Below, piece by piece: positions 1 through 6,406 of a stretch of DNA of 19,505 bases (position 1 is the first letter of the stretch; every line of letters starts with the position of its first letter). The stretch covers positions 1 through 19,505 of the forward strand of contig DAIQOP010000038.1 of the NCBI GenBank assembly GCA_036787815.1, read 5' to 3'. This DNA is from DATBAK01 sp036787815. GTDB lineage: Bacteria > Actinomycetota > Acidimicrobiia > IMCC26256 > PALSA-610. Made by a program: the position numbers and the translations under genes. Under the pieces are notes generated by a model. It did no database searches. It was not told the origin of the DNA and was given only the letters and a program-made list of their open reading frames with translations.

Positions 1-911
1 GCGACCGGCTCGTCGATGGCCTGCGCGAGCGCGGCGGGCACCGCCAGCTCGCACGGCACCGACCAGAACTCCTCGCCGGTGATCGTGTCGCCCAGCTCGA
101 ACCCCACGACGCTGCCGGTCTCGTTCACGTGCCTCGAGAGCGCCGGGATGTCGAGCCCCACCGAGTTGAGGATCGCGCCGCCGCGGTCGCACGCAGCCAC
201 CACGCGCATCCCGGCCGAGTGGAGCAGGAAGGCGAGCGGCGCGCCGACCTGGCCGAAACCCTGGATGATGACGCGCGAGCCCGCCACCGGGAGCCCCATC
301 TGGTGGAACGCGTTGCGGACGGTCATGAGCACGCCGGCCGCGGTCGCGCCCTCGTGCTGCTGTATGCCGCCGATGGCCAGCGGCTTCCCCGTGACCGATG
401 CCGCGAGCTGGCGGCCGTGCGCGAGCGAGACGGTGTCCATGAGCCAGCCCATCACCTGGGCGTCGGTGTTCACGTCGGGCGCGGGCACGTCGCTCTCGGG
501 GCCGAGGAGCGGGAGGATCTCCCACGTGTAGCGGCGAGTGATGCGCTCGAGCTCGGCAGAGCTGAGCGACGCGGGATCGCAACGAACGCCGCCCTGCGCG
601 CCGCCGAACGGCAGGTCGAGCAGCGCGGTCTTGAAGGTCATGCCCGCGGCGAGCGCGCTGACCTCCCAACGATCGAGCGCGGGATGGAAACGGATGCCGC
701 CCTTGGCCGGGCCGCGCGTCGTGTCGTGGTGCACGCGCCAACCGGTGAAGACGTCGATGTGGCCGTCGTCGCGGCGCACGGGCACGCTCACCTCGAGCAT
801 CCGCTGCGGCGCGCGCATCATCGCCTGGATGTCGGCGTCGAGCCCGGCGAGCTTCGCGGCATCGTCGATCAGGTCGAGGATCTCCGACCACCGCGCTTCA
901 CCAGGTGTCAC
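1..911 (-). CDS. Glu/Leu/Phe/Val dehydrogenase family protein (glutamate dehydrogenase-like), 3' end cut by window edge
   Basis: The first 303 residues of a glutamate-dehydrogenase-like protein. This family reversibly deaminates glutamate to 2-oxoglutarate with NAD(P). Seen: substrate-binding KGGIRFHP (Lys70), MTFK (Lys94), PFGGAQGGV (about 101-109), PAPDVNT with the conserved Asp146, and a Rossmann motif GFGQVG at 218-223. In active members the GGxKGG lysine is catalytic; here codon 594-596 (reverse strand) reads CAG, so position 106 is Gln. The SxxRxEATG segment is also atypical (GGIQQHEGATAAG). The start is GTG at 911; an in-frame stop lies only about 11 codons upstream and no better start follows it. 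The family is secure. Activity is not: it could be a regulatory or altered-specificity paralogue, or the base could be a sequencing error. The gene is transcribed divergently from the aldehyde dehydrogenase. Confidence 0.9.
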   Translation of the reverse strand, partial: MTPGEARWSEILDLIDDAAKLAGLDADIQAMMRAPQRMLEVSVPVRRDDGHIDVFTGWRVHHDTTRGPAKGGIRFHPALDRWEVSALAAGMTFKTALLDLPFGGAQGGVRCDPASLSSAELERITRRYTWEILPLLGPESDVPAPDVNTDAQVMGWLMDTVSLAHGRQLAASVTGKPLAIGGIQQHEGATAAGVLMTVRNAFHQMGLPVAGSRVIIQGFGQVGAPLAFLLHSAGMRVVAACDRGGAILNSVGLDIPALSRHVNETGSVVGFELGDTITGEEFWSVPCELAVPAALAQAIDEPV

Positions 912-1114
912 GGTCTCTATTGTCGCGCTCGCTACGGGTTGTCACGGCGCTTCACCGTTATCCGTCGCCTTCCGCTCGTGCGACTGACGCGGGATGGGAG
1001 CACGTCAGGTCGCTTGCTCGCTGCGCTCGCCGCTGTTGCGCTGTCACCGTTGCGCGCTCGCCGCGCCGCCGCCTGAGGCAGTCGGTCGTGCCCGCGAGCC
1101 CTGGTGGCCAAAAC

Positions 1115-1128
1115 TAGAACGCGTTATA
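1115..1128. promoter_or_regulatory. KstR-like operator overlapping the -10 box of the aldehyde dehydrogenase operon
   Basis: The 14-mer TAGAACGCGTTATA matches every fixed position of the published KstR palindrome TnnAACnnGTTnnA. It overlaps a candidate -10 hexamer TATAGT (1125-1130), so a bound TetR-type repressor would block the promoter. The site lies about 33 nt upstream of the chosen start at 1161. The motif match is seen directly; assignment to a KstR-type regulator is inference, because no regulator gene lies in the window. Confidence 0.55.
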
Positions 1129-1160
1129 GTTCTCTGGTTCATCGTCAGGGGGAGCCGTCC

Positions 1161-2621
1161 GTGGCCGAAGTGCGCACACTGCTCATCGGGGGGGAGTGGG
1201 TCGAGGGTGCCGACGGTGCCTACGACGTCGTGAATCCGGCCACCGAGGAGGTCGTCGGGTTGGCGCCCGAAGCCTCGGTCGAGCAGGTGCGGGCCGCCGC
1301 GAGCGCCGCCCGTGAGGCGTTCCCCGCGTGGTCGCGCACGAAGCCCGAGCAGCGCGCCGAGCTGCTTCGCGCTGCGGCCGCGGCGATCCGCGCGCATGCC
1401 GAGGAGCTGGTCCCGCTCGTCATCTCCGAGACCGGGTGCACCGCGATGCTCGGTCGGTCGATGCAGGTGCCCCAGGCCGCGGTGCGCTTCGACCGTTACG
1501 CCGCCGGTGCGATGGAGCCCACCGTCATCCCGCTCCCGCCGACGGAGATGCCCACCACCGCGCTCGCGCCCGGCGGGATCATGGGTGCGATCGCCCGGCG
1601 CATCCCGGTCGGTGTCGTCGGCGCGATCACGCCGTACAACTTCCCGATCGTCAACATGGCGGGCAAGCTCGGCCCCGCGCTCGCGATGGGTAACACCGTG
1701 GTCGTGCGGCCCGCGTCGCAGGACCCCCTCGCGGTGATCGATCTCTGCCGCATCCTCCAAGACGTCGGCTTCCCGCCCGGCGTCATCAACTGCGTGACCG
1801 GATCGACGCCCGCGACCGGGCAGGCGCTCGTCGACTCTCGCGACGTCGACATGATCTCGTTCACCGGTTCCACGGGCGTCGGCCTCAGCATCGCCGAGGC
1901 CGGCGGGCGCACCATGAAGCGCCTGCTCCTCGAGCTCGGGGGCAAGGGCGCGGGCCTGGTGCTCGACGACGCCGACATCAAGACGGTCGTCACGATGATC
2001 AGCTCGGTCTGGAGCTTCCACGCCGGTCAGATCTGCACCGCGCCCACCCGCGTGATCGTGCATCGCTCCAAGTACGACGCGCTCGTCGAGGGTCTCGCCG
2101 CGGTGGCGCCGCTGCTGAAGGTCGGCGACCCCCTCGCGAAGGGCACGGTCGTGGGGCCCCTCATCACGGCTGCGCACCGCAACCGGGTCGAGCACTACAT
2201 CCAGTCGGCCCGCGACGAGGGTGCCGACGTCGTCGCGGGCGGCGGCCGCCCCGACGGCCTCGACCGGGGCTTCTATCTCGAGCCAACGGTCATCGCCGGT
2301 TGCCGCTCCGACATGCGCGTCGTGCGCGAGGAGATCTTCGGCCCGGTCGTGGTGGTCCTTCCGTTCGACGACGACGACGAAGGCGTCGCGATCGCGAACG
2401 ACTCCGAGTTCGGGCTCTACGACTACGTGTTCAGTGGCGACTCGGCGCGCGCGATGCGCATCGGTCGTCGGCTGCGCGCCGGCAACATCGGGATCAACAC
2501 CGTGCAACGCAATCACGAGACGCCCTTCGGCGGTACGAAGTTCAGCGGCGTCGGTCGTGACGGCGGGTCGTTCGGCCTCCACGCGTACAGCGAGCTCCAG
2601 AGCATGGTGTGGCCCGGATGA
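1161..2621 (+). CDS. NAD(P)-dependent aldehyde dehydrogenase
   Basis: A 486-residue cytosolic aldehyde dehydrogenase that oxidises an aldehyde to an acid using NAD(P). Conserved elements fall at family positions: ITPYNFP with the oxyanion Asn160, SFTGSTGVG at 233-241, ELGGK with Glu259 as general base, GQICTAP with nucleophile Cys292, and EEIFGPVV later. The lysine usual in the VVVKPA segment, which contacts the NAD(P) ribose, is Arg183 here. GTG at 1161 is preferred because AGGGGGAG (1147-1154) sits just upstream; an in-frame ATG at 1104 would put the operator inside the gene. It is first in a run with two luciferase-like oxidoreductases. Substrate is unknown; the KstR-like site and downstream P450 suggest a sterol or lipid-derived aldehyde. 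Confidence 0.95.
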   Translation: MAEVRTLLIGGEWVEGADGAYDVVNPATEEVVGLAPEASVEQVRAAASAAREAFPAWSRTKPEQRAELLRAAAAAIRAHAEELVPLVISETGCTAMLGRSMQVPQAAVRFDRYAAGAMEPTVIPLPPTEMPTTALAPGGIMGAIARRIPVGVVGAITPYNFPIVNMAGKLGPALAMGNTVVVRPASQDPLAVIDLCRILQDVGFPPGVINCVTGSTPATGQALVDSRDVDMISFTGSTGVGLSIAEAGGRTMKRLLLELGGKGAGLVLDDADIKTVVTMISSVWSFHAGQICTAPTRVIVHRSKYDALVEGLAAVAPLLKVGDPLAKGTVVGPLITAAHRNRVEHYIQSARDEGADVVAGGGRPDGLDRGFYLEPTVIAGCRSDMRVVREEIFGPVVVVLPFDDDDEGVAIANDSEFGLYDYVFSGDSARAMRIGRRLRAGNIGINTVQRNHETPFGGTKFSGVGRDGGSFGLHAYSELQSMVWPG

Positions 2622-2655
2622 TGGTGTGGCCCGGAATGACGGTGAGCCCCGAATG
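2604..2655 (+). repeat. Three tandem degenerate copies of a 17-18 nt unit at the gene junction
   Basis: Copy 1 (2604-2620) is the last codons of the aldehyde dehydrogenase. Copy 2 (2621-2638) repeats its first 15 nt exactly. Copy 3 (2639-2655) is diverged and ends in the ATG of the next gene. All three copies end in ATG. The array looks like local duplication of the dehydrogenase 3' end. Confidence 0.7.
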
Positions 2656-2656
2656 A
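2621..2656 (+). other. Possible 11-codon relay ORF between two genes
   Basis: An ATG at 2621 overlaps the aldehyde dehydrogenase stop (TGATG) and opens an 11-codon frame, MVWPGMTVSPE. Its TGA (2654-2656) overlaps the next start codon (ATGA at 2653). Its first five residues repeat the dehydrogenase C-terminus MVWPG. It could pass terminating ribosomes to the next gene, or be a chance by-product of the tandem duplication. No independent Shine-Dalgarno site is evident. Confidence 0.25.
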
Positions 2657-3627
2657 CGGCTTCCGAGACGGTGAGCGTGGTTCCGCGCGGCCAACTCGTC
2701 TACGGCATGCAGCTTCCGGTGCAGGCACTGAGTGTCCGGATCGCGGCGCCGTGGGAGGCCGACGCCACTCCCGCCGATCTCGTGCGTTGCGCGCAGGCGT
2801 GCGACGACGCGGGGTTCTTCTACGTCGCGGTGTGCGACCACGTCGCGGTGCCGCGCGAGCCCGCCGCGATGATGAGCACGCAGTGGTACGACCCGGTCGC
2901 GACGCTCGCGTACCTCGCGGCGTCGACCAGCAAGACCCGGCTCATGACCAACGTCTACGTACCCGCGTACCGGCATCCGCTCGCGGTCGCGAAGGCGTTC
3001 GCGACGCTCGACGCGCTCTCCGGCGGTCGCGTGATCCTGGGCGTGGGCGCGGGCCATCTCGAAGGCGAGTTCGCCGCGCTCGGCGTGCCGTTCGAGGGCC
3101 GGGGCGCGCTGCTCGACGAGGCGATCGACGGCATCGTCGCCGCCTGGACGAACGAGTACCCGTCGCTGGCCGGGCCGCGCTGGCCCGCCCACGACCTCGG
3201 TCAACGACCCCGGCCCGTGCAACGCCCGCGTCCGCCGATCTGGATCGGCGGTTCCGGCCGGCCGGCGCTGCGACGCGTCGCCGAGCGGGGCGACGGCTGG
3301 ATCCCGCAGGGCACGCCGCGCAAGCAGATGCCCGACGACATCAAGTACGTGCTCGAGCACCGCGAGAAGGTGCGGCCGGGCGTGCCGATCGACTTCGGCT
3401 TCATCTGCGAGTACGTCTACGTCGGTGACGCGACGTGGGAGTTCCCCGACTACACGGTGTCGGGTTCGGTGCAGCGCATCGTCGACAAGTTGAACGCGAT
3501 GGGCGAGATCGGTGTCAACCATCTGCAGGTTCAGCTCCGCGCGCGCAGCGTCGACGAGATGTGCGACCAGATCGCCGCGTTCGGCTCCGAGATCGGTCCC
3601 CACCTGGAAGCAGGAACGACGACATGA
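2653..3627 (+). CDS. LLM-class (luciferase-like) F420-dependent oxidoreductase, first of a pair
   Basis: A 324-residue TIM-barrel protein of the luciferase-like monooxygenase superfamily. In Actinobacteria most members use F420, some FMN. Seen: the barrel strand GFFYVAVCDHVAVPRE (about 54-69), the LDALSGGRVILGVGAGHLEGEFAA signature region (about 119-142), and PPIWIGGSGRPALRRVAERGDGW near residue 195-220, which in this family helps hold the cofactor phosphate. The ATG at 2653 is taken because it couples to the upstream frame; ATG 2707 is an alternative that would drop an 18-residue N-terminal stretch. Its last bases overlap the next start (ATGA). Substrate is unknown; co-transcription with an aldehyde dehydrogenase suggests catabolic oxidation or reduction of a lipid or xenobiotic intermediate. 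Confidence 0.88.
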   Translation: MTASETVSVVPRGQLVYGMQLPVQALSVRIAAPWEADATPADLVRCAQACDDAGFFYVAVCDHVAVPREPAAMMSTQWYDPVATLAYLAASTSKTRLMTNVYVPAYRHPLAVAKAFATLDALSGGRVILGVGAGHLEGEFAALGVPFEGRGALLDEAIDGIVAAWTNEYPSLAGPRWPAHDLGQRPRPVQRPRPPIWIGGSGRPALRRVAERGDGWIPQGTPRKQMPDDIKYVLEHREKVRPGVPIDFGFICEYVYVGDATWEFPDYTVSGSVQRIVDKLNAMGEIGVNHLQVQLRARSVDEMCDQIAAFGSEIGPHLEAGTTT

Positions 3628-4616
3628 CGATGTTGACCATGCGCCACGACTTCCGAGCGCCCGCGTTCGGTCCCACGTCGAGCGCGGAGATCTACTCCGC
3701 CGCGCTCGAGCAGTACCGATGGGCCGACGCGCAGGGCTGGGACATGGCCGTGCTCTCCGAGCATCACGGCATCGACGACGGCTGGTTGCCGGCACCGCTC
3801 ACGATGGCCGGGATCATCCTCGGTGCCACGCCGCGCATCCCCGTGTTCGTGTCGGCGTCGATCCTCCCGCTGCACGATCCGGTGCGCATCGCGGAGCAGA
3901 TCGCCGTGCTCGACAACGCGGCGCCGGGGCGGCTGCTCACGGTGTTCGGCGCGGGGTACAAGCACGAAGAGTTCGCGATGGCGGGCGCCGATCACGCCAA
4001 CCGCGGCAAGGTGCTCGAGGAGTACGTCGGCGTGGTCGTGCGCGCGCTCACGGGTGAGCCGTTCGAGTGGCAGGGCCGGACGATCACCGTGACGCCGCTG
4101 CCGGTCACCCGCCCGCACCCGATGATCCTCGTCGGCGGGGGAGTGCCGGCCGCCGCGCGCCGAGCCGCCCGCCTCCGGCTCCCGATGATGCCGATGAACA
4201 CCGACCCGGCCCTCCAGACGGCCTACGCCGAGGAGTCGGCGAAGGTCGGCTTCACCGGGGGATTCGTGATGGTGCCCACCGGGCCGACGTTCGTGCACGT
4301 CACCCACGACCCCGAGCGCGCCTGGTCGCAGATCGGCGAGTACCTGCTGTACGAGGCCAAGACCTACGCGTCGTACCAGACCCCCGGCCAGCACTCGACG
4401 CCGATGGTCGACGCGTCGACGGTCGAGGAGCTCAAGGCCTCGCCGCAGATCGTCGTGGGCACCCCCGACCAGGTCGTCGAGGTTGCCGCGAAGGTCCCGC
4501 CGATGGGCGCGCTCACCTTCAACCCGCTGGCCGGCGGTCTGCCGCCCGCGCTCGCCTGGGAGAGTCTCGAGCTGTTCGCGGCCGAGGTGCACCCGCGGCT
4601 CAAGGCGGCCGGCTGA
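3624..4616 (+). CDS. LLM-class (luciferase-like) flavin/F420-dependent oxidoreductase, second of a pair
   Basis: A 330-residue second luciferase-like protein, only distantly similar to its neighbour. Seen: GWDMAVLSEHHGIDDGW (about 37-53), LPLHDPVRIAEQIAVLDNAAPGRL, FGAGYKHEEFAMAG (about 112-125) and the PHPMILVGGG strand. The SEHHG and HDPVRIAEQ style resembles the FMN-type alkanal monooxygenase branch more than the first gene does, so cofactor choice is open. The start overlaps the previous stop by 4 nt (ATGA), and AGGA at 3612-3615 gives an 8-nt spacing, so translation is probably coupled. Two adjacent unlike luciferase-like proteins could act on successive intermediates or as a heteromer, as in luxAB; that is inference. 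Confidence 0.87.
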   Translation: MTMLTMRHDFRAPAFGPTSSAEIYSAALEQYRWADAQGWDMAVLSEHHGIDDGWLPAPLTMAGIILGATPRIPVFVSASILPLHDPVRIAEQIAVLDNAAPGRLLTVFGAGYKHEEFAMAGADHANRGKVLEEYVGVVVRALTGEPFEWQGRTITVTPLPVTRPHPMILVGGGVPAAARRAARLRLPMMPMNTDPALQTAYAEESAKVGFTGGFVMVPTGPTFVHVTHDPERAWSQIGEYLLYEAKTYASYQTPGQHSTPMVDASTVEELKASPQIVVGTPDQVVEVAAKVPPMGALTFNPLAGGLPPALAWESLELFAAEVHPRLKAAG

Positions 4617-4644
4617 GCGTCGGGGTCGTCCGTTCCCCGATTGC

Positions 4645-4658
4645 GAGAACACGTTCTA
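4645..4658. promoter_or_regulatory. KstR-like operator overlapping the P450 promoter
   Basis: The sequence GAGAACACGTTCTA matches TnnAACnnGTTnnA at all fixed positions except the first T, and has perfect AGAAC/GTTCT arms. It overlaps a candidate -10 TACTCT (4657-4662), giving an mRNA leader of about 27 nt before the start at 4696. It lies in the 79-nt space after the luciferase-like pair, so the P450 probably has its own promoter. Confidence 0.55.
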
Positions 4659-4695
4659 CTCTTACGACATCCAGCTCAGGCTTCGAGGAGACACG

Positions 4696-5958
4696 GTGAC
4701 CATGAGTGAGCCCACCCTCAACGACATCGATCTCACCGACATGGATCGCTTCGCGGAACGCTTTCCGCACGAGTGGTTCACGCTCCTGCGCCGCGAGGCC
4801 CCGATCTGGTGGCACGAGCCGACGCCCGAGATCATGGACGGCGACGGCTTCTGGGTCGTCACGAAGTACGACGACGTCGTGAGCGTGTCGCGCGACTGGC
4901 AGACGTACTCCTCGGAGAAGTCGCCGTCGCGCGAGGGCGGCGGGATCATGATCAGCGACGCGTCGCCGGAGTTCGGCGTCGGCAACATGATGCTGATGAT
5001 GGATCCGCCGAAGCACACGCGGTACCGCAAGATCGTGATGTCGGCGTTCACGCCCCGCGTGCTCAAGCTCTTCGAAGCCACCATCAAGCGCCGGGCGGCC
5101 GAGATCGTCGATTCGGTCTGCGAGCGCGGATCGTGCGACTTCGTCAACGACATCGCAGCCGAGCTTCCGTTGCAGGCGATCGCCGAGATCCTCGGTGTGC
5201 CGCAGACGGACCGCAAGAAGCTGTTCGACTGGACGAACGCGATGGTCGGGAGCACCGACCCCGAGTACGTGGTCGACGCGGCCGACGTCGCCAACGCGCA
5301 GATCGAGATGTTCACCTACGCCAACGACCTCGCCGTCGAGAAGCGGGCCAAGCCCACCGACGACATCGTCACCGCGATCCTCAACGCCGAGGTCGACGGT
5401 GAGCGGCTCGACGAGCTCGAGTTCGACCTGTTCTTCATGCTGCTCACGGTCGCGGGCAACGAGACGACCCGGAACGCGATCAGCCACGGCATGCTCGCGT
5501 TCTTCGAGAACTCGGGCGAGTGGGCCCGGTTGCGCAACGACCGCTCGCTCATGCCGACCGCCGTCGACGAGGTCGTGCGGTGGGCGAGCCCGGTCATCTA
5601 CTTCCGCCGTTCGATCACCCAGGACACGGAGATCCGCGGTCAGAAGATGAAGGAGGGCGACAAGATGACGATCTGGTACCCCTCCGCGAACCGCGACGAG
5701 GACGTGTTCAGCGACCCGTTCAAGTTCGACGTCGGCCGCACGCCCAACGACCACCTCGGGTTCGGTGGCCGCGGCCCGCACTTCTGCCTCGGCTCCAACC
5801 TGGCGAAGATGGAGATGAGCGCGATCTACAACGAGCTCCTCGACCGCATGCCCGACCTCGCGTTCGCAGGGGAAGCCGACCGGCTCCGCTCCAACTTCAT
5901 CAACGGGATCAAGCGCATCCCGGTGAGCTACACGCCGAGCAAGCCGGTGCTCAGCTGA
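4696..5958 (+). CDS. Cytochrome P450, CYP125-like (steroid C26/27 hydroxylase type)
   Basis: A 420-residue soluble bacterial P450. Landmarks: I-helix AGNETT (253-258), ExxR at Glu292-Arg295, and heme loop FGGRGPHFCLG with Cys364 as iron ligand. Several stretches read like recalled mycobacterial CYP125A1, including LPLQAIAEILGVPQ, the DPEY segment after helix F, AGNETTRN and RLRSNFINGIK. CYP125 enzymes oxidise the terminal methyl of the cholesterol side chain using ferredoxin-supplied electrons; no redox partner is encoded nearby. GTG 4696 sits 5 nt after GAGGAG (4685-4690); ATG 4702 is an in-frame alternative. The gene ends in a convergent junction with the lipoprotein gene. Family is certain; the CYP125-like call is likely, exact substrate not known. 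Confidence 0.95.
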   Translation: MTMSEPTLNDIDLTDMDRFAERFPHEWFTLLRREAPIWWHEPTPEIMDGDGFWVVTKYDDVVSVSRDWQTYSSEKSPSREGGGIMISDASPEFGVGNMMLMMDPPKHTRYRKIVMSAFTPRVLKLFEATIKRRAAEIVDSVCERGSCDFVNDIAAELPLQAIAEILGVPQTDRKKLFDWTNAMVGSTDPEYVVDAADVANAQIEMFTYANDLAVEKRAKPTDDIVTAILNAEVDGERLDELEFDLFFMLLTVAGNETTRNAISHGMLAFFENSGEWARLRNDRSLMPTAVDEVVRWASPVIYFRRSITQDTEIRGQKMKEGDKMTIWYPSANRDEDVFSDPFKFDVGRTPNDHLGFGGRGPHFCLGSNLAKMEMSAIYNELLDRMPDLAFAGEADRLRSNFINGIKRIPVSYTPSKPVLS

Positions 5959-5991
5959 GGTGACCTAGTCGCCGGCGGCGGGTTGGGGTCG

Positions 5992-6015
5992 GAGGTCGGT
6001 GAACCGGCGGACCTC
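5992..6015. terminator. Possible hairpin between convergent genes
   Basis: GAGGTC (5992-5997) and GACCTC (6010-6015) form a 6-bp inverted repeat between the P450 and the lipoprotein gene, overlapping the latter's stop codon. There is no T run on either side, so a role in termination is only suggested by position. Confidence 0.25.
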
Positions 6016-6388
6016 AGGTCGTCGTGGTGCTCGCGGGCGGGCCGCAGTACTTGTCGACCGTTCGGGCCGAGGTCGCGATGCTGCCGTTCTCGAAGGGTGC
6101 CGCGCTCTTCTTGCTGATCACGTCGTGTGCGGCGCGCACCATCTTCTTGGCGTCGGTCGCGATGTCGGCCGGGGCAACCTTGCCGAAGTGGTCGATGGTC
6201 GCGATGTTCTCCTCGAAGAACTTGACGGTGTCGGCCCTGCTCGTCATCTTCGCGGACTTCGCGTTGAGTGTCGCGTTGTCGCGGCAGAAGTCGGCCTTGC
6301 TGCTCTTGCTCCCACCGCCGCAGCCGGCGACGAGCAGGGCGGCGCTCAGCGCGGCCGCGAGCACGGTGAAAGTGGGCTTGGTGGTCAT
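6014..6388 (-). CDS. Small secreted lipoprotein of unknown function
   Basis: A 124-residue protein with a lipoprotein signal peptide: short basic start, hydrophobic core to about residue 20, and lipobox LVAGC with Cys23, followed by a Gly/Ser-rich linker. The mature part is about 100 mostly helical residues with only two further cysteines, in the DFCRD and DKYCGPP segments, which could form a disulfide. The tail is Thr-rich. A purine-rich GAGAGAGG stretch (rc of 6397-6404) serves as ribosome site. It sits 18 nt after the saccharopine-dehydrogenase-like gene on the same strand and is probably the last gene of that operon. No function is recognised; expected location is the outer face of the membrane. 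Confidence 0.8.
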   Translation of the reverse strand: MTTKPTFTVLAAALSAALLVAGCGGGSKSSKADFCRDNATLNAKSAKMTSRADTVKFFEENIATIDHFGKVAPADIATDAKKMVRAAHDVISKKSAAPFENGSIATSARTVDKYCGPPASTTTT

Positions 6389-6406
6389 GGTTTGTGCCTC
6401 TCTCGT

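Noticed and set aside
129..1076. Plus-strand open frames opposite the glutamate dehydrogenase
   Set aside because: The minus strand carries a continuous dehydrogenase with recognisable motifs; the plus frames have no family features.
912..1114. Repetitive gctcg/gttgcg-like stretch between the divergent dehydrogenase genes
   Set aside because: The repeats are short and irregular with no constant unit. A weak promoter for the leftward gene may lie here but no -10 box is convincing.
1044..2582. Long open frame of about 510 codons on the minus strand opposite the aldehyde dehydrogenase
   Set aside because: It is rich in Arg, His, Asp and Gly with no domain, and mirrors a gene with intact catalytic motifs. 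It is the usual antisense frame of GC-biased codon use.
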